This document shows positions 44,451 to 53,941 of a stretch of DNA of 64,000 nt, piece after piece. Source of the DNA: Sedimenticola thiotaurini (GTDB lineage Bacteria; Pseudomonadota; Gammaproteobacteria; Chromatiales; Chromatiaceae); the NCBI RefSeq assembly GCF_001007875.1, contig NZ_CP011412.1, positions 124,001-188,000 on the forward strand, in the 5' to 3' direction. Position 1 is the stretch's first letter; the number at the start of each line of letters is the position of its first letter. Below the pieces are notes generated by a model, which was not told the DNA's origin, ran no database searches, and saw only the letters and a program-made list of their open reading frames with translations. The translations under genes were made by a program, and so were the position numbers.

Positions 44451-44764
44451 GACCTGGAGAACTCGATTACTGCGTAACTACGAAGTCACCGCCAAGAAAA
44501 GTACGAAAGATTTTTGTCACTATCCGCGATGGTTATAGTGCTGGCGTCGAGCTGCAGAATCATGCAGACGATTTTGTAGGTAGCTGGATCGGTAGAAATC
44601 CAGCAACTTATGATAAGCGTCCTGAGAGAAGTAGTTCATTTAGAGAGGGATTGAGAATGTTAATTGATGCGGCCAATGTTCATACTTGTTACGGGACGGG
44701 TAGTGCTAACAAGGATTGTATACCTAACTATGGAAAAGCTCCGACAATGGTTGTTCAGCCTTAA
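44451..44764 (+). pseudogene. 3' remnant of an unknown gene
   Basis: The open frame (stop at 44762-44764) encodes about 100 residues, including VRKIFVTIRDGYSAGVELQN and LRMLIDAANVHTCYGTGSAN. The frame continues upstream into transposase DNA, so the real 5' end was lost. AT-rich composition is like the lipoprotein genes. No family recognised. Confidence 0.4.
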
Positions 44765-44787
44765 TATAAAAATGTAGAAATGCAAAA

Positions 44788-45279
44788 ATGATAAGGGTGC
44801 TTAGTATTTGTTTAATACTTTGCTTGTCTGGTTGTGTGAGCAAATCTTTTAAACCGCCCCCACCAATATATAAAGTGTGGAATCAACCAGGGTTCGATGA
44901 ATTGGATGTAAAGAAGGCATTGTTGGAGTGCGGTGATGCATCACCATCATCTACATATCAAATGTATGAGTATGCTTTTGGTTTAAAGGAAGAAAGGGAT
45001 GTTATTAATTACATTCTCATCACAGATGCTTGTATGGAACAAGCTGGTTTTACTTCATCAAATTGGACTTTTAAGGAAAAGTGCTCTTGGAGCCATCATA
45101 AAGATCTGCCTGTCTGCCAGCCCGGTGCGAAGATACCGAAACCCAGCATAGAACGAAGATTGAACAGCTGGTACTGCAAGCTAAAAACGGACTATCAATA
45201 TTGTCTCAAGCATGCAGTTAACCCCCCTGCATGTAATCCGGAAGGGTATAAAAATCCCCCACCAGAGTGTTTACCATAA
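44788..45279 (+). CDS. Putative lipoprotein, paralogue B with shared C-terminal cassette
   Basis: 163 aa. The signal peptide MIRVLSICLILCLSGC carries a clear lipobox (LSGC, Cys16). Residues 25-110 resemble paralogue A at 42100 at roughly half of positions (W.QPGFDELDVKKALLECG, MYEYAFGL, ACMEQAGFTS). Residues 110-163 are identical to it. Function unknown; probably anchored in the outer membrane facing the periplasm or surface. It is followed by another small lipoprotein gene 52 bp away. Confidence 0.78.
   Translation: MIRVLSICLILCLSGCVSKSFKPPPPIYKVWNQPGFDELDVKKALLECGDASPSSTYQMYEYAFGLKEERDVINYILITDACMEQAGFTSSNWTFKEKCSWSHHKDLPVCQPGAKIPKPSIERRLNSWYCKLKTDYQYCLKHAVNPPACNPEGYKNPPPECLP
45114..45279 (+). 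repeat. Direct repeat copy 2 (3' cassette of lipoprotein B)
   Basis: 166 bp, 162 identical to 42486-42651. It starts abruptly at CTGCCAG in both genes and ends at the stop codon. Confidence 0.95.
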
Positions 45280-45331
45280 GGAGCTAACTATTACAGGACT
45301 GTAGTTAATTAAAATATGAAAGGGAATTCAG

Positions 45332-45719
45332 ATGATAAGGGTCTTTGCGTTGCCTGTACTAGTAACTCTACTGACAGGCTGTATTACAACATCAGGTATC
45401 TATAAGTTAACGGCTGTGGACAAGCAAGGAAATCCGGTCGCTACTCAATTTAATCTGATTGCTGAAGGAACCGGTATCTACAGTATGCGTAACGCGTTAT
45501 GTGCCACTTATCCAGGTGAGATTGTCTATATAACATCTGCCACGGATGGTAAAAAACTCGATAGTGAAAGTCCCCATCAATGTAGATGAGTTCACTTTAT
45601 CTGTAAGCAGTAAAGATATTGACGCACCATGTGCTTTCTATTCTGGTTCTAGAGTGCCCGCCAAATTGATACCCGGGGGAAAGGCCAGGATGGAGGGCAG
45701 GCCTTTCCTCTGCAACTAG
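45332..45719 (+). pseudogene. Small lipoprotein gene broken by a one-base frameshift
   Basis: The first frame (45332-45589, 85 aa) has a signal peptide with lipobox LLTGC (Cys17). After a run of six A at 45551-45556, the next frame (from 45552) stays open for 55 codons to TAG at 45717. It reads protein-like sequence (VKVPINVDEFTLSVSSKDID ... RPFLCN). Removing one A would join both into a protein of about 128 aa. The break may be mutation, a sequencing error in the homopolymer, or slippage. Function unknown. Confidence 0.6.
45678..45708. other. Perfect 9-bp hairpin at the 3' end of the frameshifted gene
   Basis: GGAAAGGCC (45678-45686) and GGCCTTTCC (45700-45708) with a 13-nt loop. No T-tract follows, so a terminator is possible but not proven. 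Confidence 0.5.
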
Positions 45720-45856
45720 TCCCCTGTGTCACATCCCGGTTTCTGCTTTTGGAGGGGAAATAAAATACCACTTGCTGGCCGTTTAAATCCCTTCTGCTCG
45801 TAAAATCAGCGTCTTAAAGGGTATGTCGCCATCTTAGTTCAAGCGAATTACTGGCA

Positions 45857-45882
45857 GAATCGATTGTGTTGTAAATCGATTC
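45857..45882. promoter_or_regulatory. Inverted repeat, possible operator before proVWX
   Basis: Perfect 9-bp arms GAATCGATT and AATCGATTC with an 8-bp spacer. Each arm contains the palindrome AATCGATT. Confidence 0.4.
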
Positions 45883-45959
45883 AAGGGGACTGTTTGGTGC
45901 GGAAAATCATTTGATGTCGATGGTAATTGTGCTGTCGAATGGTGCTTTGTTTGACGGGA

Positions 45960-45975
45960 TGGCACAAAAATTGTT
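45960..45975 (+). promoter_or_regulatory. Sigma-54-like element before proV
   Basis: TGGCACA-AAAA-TTGTT matches the -24 part of the sigma-54 consensus fully. As at hybO, the -12 GC is replaced by GT. About 245 bp before proV. Confidence 0.3.
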
Positions 45976-46220
45976 AGTATTCTAACTTAATTGTGTTGAA
46001 TAAAAATTATTTAAAATGATTTATAATCAATGCGTTATACTTTTGTATGTGCCGTATGCCGAATAAATAAATTTTGAAGCGTATCATAATTCGTTTGGCC
46101 GGCAGGGTAGCTGGAATAAACATAGTCTACTAATCAATTCAGTCGCTTGACGTTGTTACTCCTGGTCAGGTGGCGATTTGTACAAGCATGCAACCACCTC
46201 ATCCAGAAAGTGATCTCTAT

Positions 46221-47423
46221 ATGCAGCAATCGCCTGTCAAGGTTCGAGTAAAGAATCTGTTCAAGATATTTGGAAAAAATACTAAGGAAGCGCTCCGCCT
46301 GGCTCGTCAGGGTGTCGATAAGGAGACCGTGTTTGAGAAGACCGGTCAGGCCGTTGGTGTCAACGATGCCTCTTTCGATGTCATGGAAGGGGAGATATTC
46401 GTTGTCATGGGGCTGTCCGGTTCGGGTAAATCGACCATGGTTCGACTGCTTAACCGGTTGATCGAACCCACCGCGGGTGAGGTGCTGGTGGATGGTCGGG
46501 ATATCGCAGCCATGTCGGACGAGCAGTTGCGAGAGTTGCGCCGCAAGGACATGAGCATGGTGTTCCAGTCATTCGCCCTGATGCCCCATCTGACCGTTTT
46601 GCAGAATGCCGCATTTGGACTTGAGCTGGGCGGAACCCCTCTGAATGAACGTCTGGAGCGGGCTGAACAGGCCCTGCAACAGGTAGGGCTGGATGCCTGG
46701 GGCGACAGTTTTCCCCACGAGCTATCCGGTGGTATGCAGCAACGAGTCGGGCTGGCCCGGGCGTTGGCCAACGATCCCTCCGTACTGCTGATGGATGAGG
46801 CGTTTTCAGCGCTTGATCCATTGATTCGATCCGAGATGCAGGATGAGTTGCTTAATCTGCAGGAGACCCACCAACGTACCATTATCTTCATCTCCCATGA
46901 CCTGGATGAGGCGATCCGCATCGGCGATCGTATCGCCATTATGGAGGGTGGGCGTGTCGTGCAGGTTGGCACGCCGGATGAGATTCTGCGGAACCCGGCC
47001 GACGATTATGTGCGCTCCTTCTTCCGTGGCGTGGATGTCTCCACGGTGTTCACTGCCGGAGATATTGCCCGGAAAACCCAGGTGACGGTGATTGAACATG
47101 GTGGTCTGGGTGTGCGGGCGGCACTTGAACGTCTCAGTCAGCATGACCGGGATTACGGTTATGTGATCGATAGGCGACAGCGGTTCGAAGGTGTGGTGTC
47201 GGTCGACAGCCTGGAGCGCGAGCTGGAAGAGGATGAACCCCGTTTAACCAACGCCTTTATTCCCGACGTTGAACCGGTTTCCCACGATACCGCGTTGGGT
47301 GATCTGTTTGGTCCTCTGGCGCAACACGGTTATGGACTGCCGGTGGTTTCAGCGGATGGTCGTTATCTTGGTGCGGTGAGCAAGGCCACCATGCTTAAAA
47401 CTTTAGATAGACAGGCAAGGTGA
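46221..47423 (+). CDS. proV: Glycine betaine/proline ABC transporter ATP-binding protein ProV
   Basis: 400 aa from the ATG at 46221, which aligns with the usual ProV start ([13 protein letters not shown]); GTG 46170 and ATG 46188 are open upstream. Walker [10 protein letters not shown] is at residues 64-72, the Q-loop at [10 protein letters not shown], signature [15 protein letters not shown] and Walker [14 protein letters not shown] follow, then two C-terminal CBS domains (about 280-395). The CBS pair senses ionic strength in related OpuA transporters. It powers import of compatible solutes with ProW and ProX. First gene of the operon, 3 bp before proW. Confidence 0.95.
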   Translation: MQQSPVKVRVKNLFKIFGKNTKEALRLARQGVDKETVFEKTGQAVGVNDASFDVMEGEIFVVMGLSGSGKSTMVRLLNRLIEPTAGEVLVDGRDIAAMSDEQLRELRRKDMSMVFQSFALMPHLTVLQNAAFGLELGGTPLNERLERAEQALQQVGLDAWGDSFPHELSGGMQQRVGLARALANDPSVLLMDEAFSALDPLIRSEMQDELLNLQETHQRTIIFISHDLDEAIRIGDRIAIMEGGRVVQVGTPDEILRNPADDYVRSFFRGVDVSTVFTAGDIARKTQVTVIEHGGLGVRAALERLSQHDRDYGYVIDRRQRFEGVVSVDSLERELEEDEPRLTNAFIPDVEPVSHDTALGDLFGPLAQHGYGLPVVSADGRYLGAVSKATMLKTLDRQAR

Positions 47424-47426
47424 GCC

Positions 47427-48560
47427 ATGAGTAGCGATAACAGTAGTAATCCCTGGGCGGCTGCAAGCAGCAGTGACACTGCAGTCAATGCGCCGGCTGT
47501 GACTGAACCGGCATCCGAAGCGGCGGCCGCCAATCCCTGGGGTGGCGGGGCTCCGGCGCCTGTCGATTCAACAAGCGATTGGTTGAACAATCAGCAGGCA
47601 GCAGCACCGGAGGAAGCCTTTAACTGGCTTGATCCGTTTGCGCAAAAACTGATCCCGTTGGATCACTGGGTGGACCAGGGACTGGAATGGCTGGTGGATA
47701 ATTTCCGGCCCGCGTTTCAGGCAGTGCGTTGGCCCATCGATGCCACCCTGACCAGTATCGAGTCCGCCCTGTTGGCGGTGCCATCCATCATCATGATTAT
47801 CCTGTTTGGCCTGATTGCGTGGCAGGTCAGCGGTCGCCGACTGGCGTTGGCAAGCATGGCATCCCTGGTCTTTATTGGACTGATAGGCGCCTGGCCGGAA
47901 GCCATGGTGACCCTGGCCCTAGTACTCACGTCGGTGTTTTTCTGTATTCTGCTGGGCCTGCCAACCGGCATTCTGCTGGCCCGAAACGATCGGGCGGAAT
48001 CGACGTTCCGGCCGATCCTGGACGCCATGCAGACCACCCCCGCCTTTGTCTATCTGGTACCGGTGGTGATGCTGTTTGGTATCGGCAATGTACCCGGCGT
48101 GGTGGTGACTATTATTTTTGCTCTGCCACCCCTGATACGTCTCACTAATCTGGGCATCCGTCAGGTACCGGCTGACCTGGTGGAAGCGACCCGTTCATTC
48201 GGCGCCTCACCCCGACAGCTGCTGTTCAAAGTACAGCTGCCACTGGCAATGCCGACCATCATGGCTGGCGTGAACCAGACCTTGATGCTTGCCCTTTCCA
48301 TGGTAGTTATCGCTTCCATGATTGCCGTGGGTGGACTGGGGCAGATGGTGTTGCGTGGAATTGGCCGGCTGGATATGGGGCTGGCCGCTGTCGGTGGAGT
48401 AGGTATCGTTCTGCTGGCTATTGTGCTGGATCGTATTACCCAGTCGATGGGTGAGCAGGAACGCCGCAAACCGGCAGCGCGCTGGTACCAGACCGGGCCT
48501 CTGGGTCTGGTCATGAACCTGTTTAAGCCTGCCGGGAAGTCCAAAGCGAGTCCGAAGTAG
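47427..48560 (+). CDS. proW: Glycine betaine/proline ABC transporter permease ProW
   Basis: 377 aa. A long N-terminal Ala/Ser-rich cytoplasmic or periplasmic tail (about 1-90) precedes six membrane helices. The permease EAA-type loop is [25 protein letters not shown] around residues 252-276. The length matches ProW rather than the shorter OpuAB. It sits between proV and proX. Confidence 0.94.
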   Translation: MSSDNSSNPWAAASSSDTAVNAPAVTEPASEAAAANPWGGGAPAPVDSTSDWLNNQQAAAPEEAFNWLDPFAQKLIPLDHWVDQGLEWLVDNFRPAFQAVRWPIDATLTSIESALLAVPSIIMIILFGLIAWQVSGRRLALASMASLVFIGLIGAWPEAMVTLALVLTSVFFCILLGLPTGILLARNDRAESTFRPILDAMQTTPAFVYLVPVVMLFGIGNVPGVVVTIIFALPPLIRLTNLGIRQVPADLVEATRSFGASPRQLLFKVQLPLAMPTIMAGVNQTLMLALSMVVIASMIAVGGLGQMVLRGIGRLDMGLAAVGGVGIVLLAIVLDRITQSMGEQERRKPAARWYQTGPLGLVMNLFKPAGKSKASPK

Positions 48561-48605
48561 GGCACGGCAGGGACCTTTATTGTTGTACGAATAACGAGGA
48601 AAATT

Positions 48606-49619
48606 ATGAAACTGATCAAATTGAAAAGGATGTTACAACTGTCCGCAGCAGCGGCGGTTATCAGTCTTGGTGGAACCGCCCAGGCGGCTGACCTGCCAGG
48701 CAAGGGTATCGAAGTACAGCCCCTGAAGAGCTCCATTGCGGAAGAGACTTTCCAGACTCTGGTGGTGATGAAAGCGCTCGAGGCACTCGGTTACGATGTA
48801 AAACCGATCAAGGAGATCGAGTACGCTGCCGGACATATCGCTATCGCCAATGGCGATGGCACCTTCCTGGCAGACCACTGGGATCCGCTGCATGTGGATT
48901 TCTATAACAAGGCCGGCGGTGACGAGAAGCTCTATCGTGAAGGTGTATACTCCGGCGGTGCGCTGCAGGGTTATCTGATCGATAAGAAGACGGCAGACAA
49001 GTACGGCATCAAGAATGTTGGCCAGCTGAAAGATCCGAAAATTGCCAAGCTGTTTGACAGCAATGGTGATGGTAAGGCCGACCTGGCGGGTTGTAACCCG
49101 GGTTGGGGTTGTGAAAAGGTGATTGAGCATCACCTGGATACCTACGGACTGCGCGACACGGTTACCCATAACCAGGGCTCCTATGGCGCAATCATCGCCG
49201 ATACCATTGCCCGTTATAAGCAGGGTGACTCGATCTTCTACTACACCTGGACACCTTACTGGGTGAGTGGTGTATTGGTCCCGGGCAAGGATGTGGTTTG
49301 GTTGCAGGTACCGTTCTCCAGCCTGCCTGGTGCACGTGAGAATGTGGATACCAGCCTGCCGGATGGCAGCAACTACGGTTTCCAGGCCAATACCCAGCGC
49401 ATTATTGCCAATCGTGCCTGGGCGGAAGCCAACCCGGCCGCTGCCAAGCTGTTCGCCATCATGCAGTTGAGCAACAACGACATCAGTGCGCAGAATCTTC
49501 GCATGCGTGATGGTGAGAAGAGCGCTGCCGATATCGAACGGCATGCCGATGCCTGGATCAAGGGTCATCAGGAACTGTTCGATAGCTGGATAGCCGAGGC
49601 CAAGAAAGCCGCTATGTAA
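48606..49619 (+). CDS. proX: Glycine betaine-binding periplasmic protein ProX
   Basis: 337 aa with a signal peptide ending AQA (about residue 27). The substrate-binding fold has [16 protein letters not shown] with the ProX-type cysteine pair, and aromatic cage candidates in DHWDPLH and [11 protein letters not shown]. It delivers betaine or proline betaine to ProVW. A strong ribosome-binding site (ACGAGGAAA) and a terminator 24 bp after the stop frame the gene. Confidence 0.95.
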   Translation: MKLIKLKRMLQLSAAAAVISLGGTAQAADLPGKGIEVQPLKSSIAEETFQTLVVMKALEALGYDVKPIKEIEYAAGHIAIANGDGTFLADHWDPLHVDFYNKAGGDEKLYREGVYSGGALQGYLIDKKTADKYGIKNVGQLKDPKIAKLFDSNGDGKADLAGCNPGWGCEKVIEHHLDTYGLRDTVTHNQGSYGAIIADTIARYKQGDSIFYYTWTPYWVSGVLVPGKDVVWLQVPFSSLPGARENVDTSLPDGSNYGFQANTQRIIANRAWAEANPAAAKLFAIMQLSNNDISAQNLRMRDGEKSAADIERHADAWIKGHQELFDSWIAEAKKAAM

Positions 49620-49642
49620 TGGGCTGAATGGTTGAGCATCAG

Positions 49643-49669
49643 TAGGGGCCTGCGGGCCCCTATTTTTTT
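49643..49669 (+). terminator. Rho-independent terminator after proX
   Basis: TAGGGGCC (49643-49650), loop TGCG, GGCCCCTA (49655-49662), then seven T. A textbook intrinsic terminator closing proVWX. Confidence 0.93.
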
Positions 49670-49688
49670 GCCGGCGTTAAAAACAGTT

Positions 49689-49723
49689 GGCTATCGGAGC
49701 CAACGGGTTCGGCTCCGATAGCC
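49689..49723 (-). terminator. Long hairpin, likely terminator of ttrBCA
   Basis: Perfect 13-bp stem GGCTATCGGAGCC (49689-49701) / GGCTCCGATAGCC (49711-49723) with a 9-nt loop. On the minus strand it is followed by AACTGTTTTTA, a usable T-tract for the ttr operon. Confidence 0.75.
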
Positions 49724-49777
49724 TCATTTCAAGCCGGTTCAAACCGTCCTGATGTCTGCCTGTGGCCAGTTGAGGAG

Positions 49778-49804
49778 AGGCCGGAGGGATTGCCCCTCCG
49801 GCCT
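49778..49804 (-). other. Hairpin directly after ttrA
   Basis: AGGCCGGAGGG (49778-49788) and CCCTCCGGCCT (49794-49804), an 11-bp perfect stem 5 bp after the ttrA stop. It has no T-tract; with the next hairpin it may protect the 3' end or aid termination. Confidence 0.6.
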
Positions 49805-49809
49805 GTTTG

Positions 49810-52800
49810 TCAGGCCGGCTCCACCCGGGCCGGGAGACCCTGCCGGGCCGCACTGCCGACGACCCAGTCTGCCAGCACCGAGGCCCCTTCGCGCAGGGGA
49901 TCGGCAAAGCCCAGGTCGTTGATATTGACCCCCATTCCGGCCAGTGTTGACGGTTGGGTAAACTGATCGCCAATCCGGTGCCGGCGCGCCCCCAGCTCCC
50001 GGTGTCCGAAGCCGTGTTCGATACCCAGCACACCGGGCCGGATACCGTCACGCACCAAGGCTGGCCCCTTGATAATGCCGCCCGGCGTGATGACCCGGAT
50101 CTTGTCGCCGGATTCGATACCGATTTTGGCTGCGTCATCCGTATGCATAAGGATGGCATTGGAGGGGTGAAACTGTTGCAGTTTCTGGATGCCGGTGGTG
50201 TGGGATGACATATAGGGTGACTTGGTGCTGATCACCTTGTAGGGCCAGGCCGAGGCCGGGAACTGGCTCTCCAGTGTCGTACCGTCGGCCAGGGAGGGTT
50301 TAATCCAGGTGGGTGTGCCGATATAGCGTTTACCACTCATGCTGTTGCGTGTGGTGGCCAGTTTCTCGTCATAAATCTGCACGGTATGATTATATCGTCT
50401 GGCCAATGCATCCCCCTGGTAAGCCCGGGAGAGATCCTCGAATCTGCCGCCGCGGGCGTAAAGGTAGGCGGCTTTTTTCCATTCATCGGCCTTGAGGACC
50501 GATTTCAGGTCATCCATCAGTCGCTCCACACCGGTCAGCTCCAACTCCTCCATCTCTGCATCCGGTACGATGCTGCCATCGAAGGCGGCATTGGCTGCGG
50601 CACGCAGGTAGAAATCCTCCGGACGGTTTAGCGGGTGTATCTCACCACTGGCGGCCTGTATGGCGTTGTTGCCGAAGCCGGGCAGGCCGAGGCGTTTGCC
50701 CACCTCGATGAAGAACCACTCCATGCAGACCGGCGTGCCATTCTGATCCTTGACCTGGGCCGGCTCAATCACTGGCCAGCGTGCCGTGCTCACCTTGGTC
50801 AGATTGCTCCAGACACTGGACCAGCCCCAGCTCTCGTACAGCACCGAGTCGGGAACGATGTAATCGGCATAGGTGTTGGTCTCGTTAATGAACGGATCTA
50901 TCGAGACGATCAGGGGTAGGGTGGCGGGGTCCGCCAGTTTGGTCTGAACCTGCTGTCTCAATCCGGCCACCCCATAGAGTGGATTGGAACTCCACAGGAT
51001 CAAGGCCTTCAGGGGGTAGGGGTAGCCATTGATGGCGGAGGTCAGAAACTCCGATGCGACCGCCGACGACAGGGAATACCAGGGTGCCCTGGCCGGGTAC
51101 GGGTTCTGGCCGGCCGCAACCTTGCGTTTATATTCGCTGCTCTTTTCATAGGGGAATCCCTGGCGACCCAGACCCACACCCCGGGCTTTCACCATACCCG
51201 GGAACTTCTTCAGGTTGTAGCGTGGGCCGGGGGCGATCTCCCTGAAGTGACCACCGCCGGCGCTGGTGCCCCCTTTTGCATTGATATTGCCAACCAGGGC
51301 ATTGAGCATGACGATGGCATAGGCGGTATAGAAGCCATTGCTGCCCATGGTGCCACCATGGCAGTCGGCGGCGGATCGCTTGCCATGGGCGGTAAACTCC
51401 CGGGCCAGTTCCTCTATGGTGGAAACCGGTACGCCACAGTCCGCGGCATACTCCTCCAGGGTCTGTTTTTCAGCCTCTTCCCGGAGCAGGCTGAGGCTGG
51501 TTTTAACCTTGACCTTACTGCCGTCGGCGAGGGTCAGACGGCCCTGGTAGAAAAGCTCTGCCGGTCCGGATTCCTGTTGATTGACCGGTTTCCCGCTCTG
51601 CTGATCAATTACCACAAAGGGTGATTTTGCCGCATCTCCAGAGAAGAGTTGCAGATCGCTGGCACGCAGAAACTGTCCCTCAAGCGGATGGTCCGATTCC
51701 ACCACCACCAGATGGGAGGCGTTTGACCAGCTCACTTCACCGGCGGCTTTTGCCGCGTCGGCGTTGGGTTGGCGCAGGAATGTCTCATCATAACGCTGGT
51801 TCTCCAGGATCCAGCGAATCATACCCATTACCAAAGCGCCGTCAGTGTTCGGCTTGATGGGTACCCAGCGGCTGTTCTCACCGGCCGCCATGCTGTCGCT
51901 GTTGTTCAATACCGGATCCACTACAACATACTTTGTATTGCCGCTGCTGCGGGCCTTGGCGATCTGCTGGCCCTGCCGTTTGAACGGTTTGCCGGCGTTG
52001 CCGGGAGCGGTGCCGATGAACAGCAGAAACTCCGCATTGGCGAAGTCAGGCTTCAGGTGCGGTTGCTGTTTCCAGTTCCCCAGCAGCGCGGCGTAACCAG
52101 CCCGCATGGACATACCGCAGTAGGCGCTGTGACCGGTGAAGTTGACCGTACCGAAGCTCTGCTTGGCAAACCGGGCGGCGAAGCCGAGGCGCCCGTTCTT
52201 GAACCAGGACATGACCGCCAGCTGGTTGGCCCTGGGGCCGAACTCGGGATTCTCCGGGTCGATCGGCGTCTGCAGATCCCGGATAGCCCGCAAACCATCC
52301 ACGTGGCCCTCTCCAAACAGATCACCCCCTTCCACCACCTCTTGCAGCAACTGCTCCGGAGAGATGGGTGCCCACTGGCCGGAGCCGCGCGGGCCAATGC
52401 GCTTGAGCGGCACCCTGACCCGGTTGGGATCGGTTATCTTGCTCAATACCGCATTGCCCCGCCCACAGGCGGTGGAGCGGCCCGTCAGGCCCTGCTCCCG
52501 GAAACGGCTGAGTGACACAAAACTCTCCTTGACCGGCGTGCTGTAGGGAATGTGCTCGTCGATGGAGAGCATGTGATAGGGATTACCGGTGACCCGCAGG
52601 ATTTGGTTCTCTTTCTTGTCGATACGCACCCGCACGCCACACATGGTGGTGCAGCCTTCGCACATGGTATAGGCCATGTACTGATCGGGATTGGCCTTCA
52701 ATTCACCGGTTTCTGGATCAACGGTGAATTCCGGGCTGGGTGCTTTGCCACTGATCGGGTGTGCCGGTTTATCGCCCGCCCAGGCGCCGCGCAGTAGCTG

Positions 52801-52890
52801 TTGTGCGGTGTGGCTGTAGCCAAAGCCGAAAGTGGTCAATCCCCCCGCCACAGCTGCGCCTTTTAGGAAGTTACGACGTGAAGTAGTCAT
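49810..52890 (-). CDS. ttrA: Tetrathionate reductase catalytic subunit TtrA
   Basis: 1026 aa from the ATG at 52890 (AGGAG seven bases upstream); a longer open frame runs into ttrC and is rejected. The Tat signal TSRRNFLKGAAVAGG (residues 3-17) predicts a periplasmic enzyme. The [4Fe-4S] ligands are Cys77, 80, 84 and 142, and the likely molybdenum ligand is Cys258 in GHSAYCGM. It reduces tetrathionate to thiosulfate with a bis-MGD molybdenum cofactor. The trio ttrB-ttrC-ttrA plus ttrSR supports the substrate over thiosulfate or polysulfide reductase. Confidence 0.93.
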   Translation of the reverse strand: MTTSRRNFLKGAAVAGGLTTFGFGYSHTAQQLLRGAWAGDKPAHPISGKAPSPEFTVDPETGELKANPDQYMAYTMCEGCTTMCGVRVRIDKKENQILRVTGNPYHMLSIDEHIPYSTPVKESFVSLSRFREQGLTGRSTACGRGNAVLSKITDPNRVRVPLKRIGPRGSGQWAPISPEQLLQEVVEGGDLFGEGHVDGLRAIRDLQTPIDPENPEFGPRANQLAVMSWFKNGRLGFAARFAKQSFGTVNFTGHSAYCGMSMRAGYAALLGNWKQQPHLKPDFANAEFLLFIGTAPGNAGKPFKRQGQQIAKARSSGNTKYVVVDPVLNNSDSMAAGENSRWVPIKPNTDGALVMGMIRWILENQRYDETFLRQPNADAAKAAGEVSWSNASHLVVVESDHPLEGQFLRASDLQLFSGDAAKSPFVVIDQQSGKPVNQQESGPAELFYQGRLTLADGSKVKVKTSLSLLREEAEKQTLEEYAADCGVPVSTIEELAREFTAHGKRSAADCHGGTMGSNGFYTAYAIVMLNALVGNINAKGGTSAGGGHFREIAPGPRYNLKKFPGMVKARGVGLGRQGFPYEKSSEYKRKVAAGQNPYPARAPWYSLSSAVASEFLTSAINGYPYPLKALILWSSNPLYGVAGLRQQVQTKLADPATLPLIVSIDPFINETNTYADYIVPDSVLYESWGWSSVWSNLTKVSTARWPVIEPAQVKDQNGTPVCMEWFFIEVGKRLGLPGFGNNAIQAASGEIHPLNRPEDFYLRAAANAAFDGSIVPDAEMEELELTGVERLMDDLKSVLKADEWKKAAYLYARGGRFEDLSRAYQGDALARRYNHTVQIYDEKLATTRNSMSGKRYIGTPTWIKPSLADGTTLESQFPASAWPYKVISTKSPYMSSHTTGIQKLQQFHPSNAILMHTDDAAKIGIESGDKIRVITPGGIIKGPALVRDGIRPGVLGIEHGFGHRELGARRHRIGDQFTQPSTLAGMGVNINDLGFADPLREGASVLADWVVGSAARQGLPARVEPA

Positions 52891-52918
52891 GTTGATTCTC
52901 CTGAATTGTTCTGTCCTG

Positions 52919-53941
52919 TCATGCCCGGGCTTGGGGGTGGTACTGGGACAAGAGGGTTCGGATGACGATGAGAAATACCATCCACAGACCCAGCGATCCC
53001 AGGATGCCCAACAGGCCTTCAGTGCCGAGCGGCAGGTCGAATAGATAGAAACCGGCGCCATTCTTTGGGATGCCCTGCCCGCCGATGAACATCACCCAGC
53101 GCAGCATCCAGGCACCGAACACGGCCAGCAGCCCGGTCACCACGTTCATGGCGGATTGATTGATCAGTCCCAGTAGTAGAGGCAATGCCAGACCCAGGCC
53201 TATCCAGAGCAGCAGGCTTTCAACTGGTTGATAGACGAGCATCAGGCGCAGTAACTCCATGCCGGAATTGCTCAGGTTCAGATGGCCGGCACCGCCCCAG
53301 GCGACGATCCATGCACCGGTCAGGATCAGAAACAGGTTGAGCCAGTTGACCAGTCGCTGGTTGGCATCCTGGCTGGTGTCAGACTGCAGATTGTTGAGTA
53401 CCAGGGCCAGGCCGGCGGCTCCTGCCAGTCCACTGATCAGGTAACCCGGCACCAACCAACCCACCTGCCAGAGTACCCGGCTGATCAGGATGCCCATCTC
53501 ACTGCCGGTGTAGAGCGCAATGCCTGCACCCAGCACGCTGGTTGCTATTGCCGCCAGGCGTGTCAGGGAGTGCCTGTTGTCCCTGTCCCGATAGAGTGCC
53601 TGGAAGCCAAACAGCATCAGGGAGAGCAGGTAGGTCGGCAACAGAAAGGCACCCCAGGACATCCAGGAGGTAGGGGTAAAGTGAAGATAGAAGTTATAGA
53701 ACCGGGCCGGTTGATGCAGGTCCGCCAACAGCGCCACCGGTGCCACCAGTCCTGTGGTGACGGCCACTATCAGACTCAGTCGGGCGATCGGCAACCAGTG
53801 GGACTTACGGAGGACCAGGGCCGGTATGGTGAGCAACACACCGCCAATACTGAGACCGATAAAGAAGAAGTACTGCACCGCCCAACTGTTCCAGGTGCTG
53901 GCCTGGCTGACACTGATGATTTCAATAAGGTTGCTGTTCAT
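52919..53941 (-). CDS. ttrC: Tetrathionate reductase membrane subunit TtrC (NrfD family)
   Basis: 340 aa with eight to nine hydrophobic helices and the NrfD-type start QYFFFIGLSIGGVLL. It is the quinol-oxidising membrane anchor that passes electrons to TtrB. The start ATG overlaps the ttrB stop by 4 bp (53938-53941), indicating coupling, and ttrA begins 28 bp after its stop. Confidence 0.92.
   Translation of the reverse strand: MNSNLIEIISVSQASTWNSWAVQYFFFIGLSIGGVLLTIPALVLRKSHWLPIARLSLIVAVTTGLVAPVALLADLHQPARFYNFYLHFTPTSWMSWGAFLLPTYLLSLMLFGFQALYRDRDNRHSLTRLAAIATSVLGAGIALYTGSEMGILISRVLWQVGWLVPGYLISGLAGAAGLALVLNNLQSDTSQDANQRLVNWLNLFLILTGAWIVAWGGAGHLNLSNSGMELLRLMLVYQPVESLLLWIGLGLALPLLLGLINQSAMNVVTGLLAVFGAWMLRWVMFIGGQGIPKNGAGFYLFDLPLGTEGLLGILGSLGLWMVFLIVIRTLLSQYHPQARA

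Larger units (their letters stand above)
45720..46220. other. AT-rich regulatory region before proV
   Basis: About 500 bp without a convincing gene. It carries an inverted repeat GAATCGATT (45857-45865) / AATCGATTC (45874-45882), a sigma-54-like element (45960-45975), and a long A+T stretch (45980-46080) with several possible -10 boxes such as TATAAT at about 46022. Osmotically regulated pro promoters often sit in curved AT-rich DNA. Confidence 0.5.

Noticed and set aside
44330-44764. 144-codon frame as one intact gene
   Set aside because: Its first 40 codons run out of frame through transposase DNA that codes in another frame, so the 5' part is not real coding sequence.
41478-45719. Lipoprotein island as a complete contact-dependent inhibition locus
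   Set aside because: There is no CdiA/TpsA-like toxin gene and the TpsB is truncated, so only remnants could be argued.
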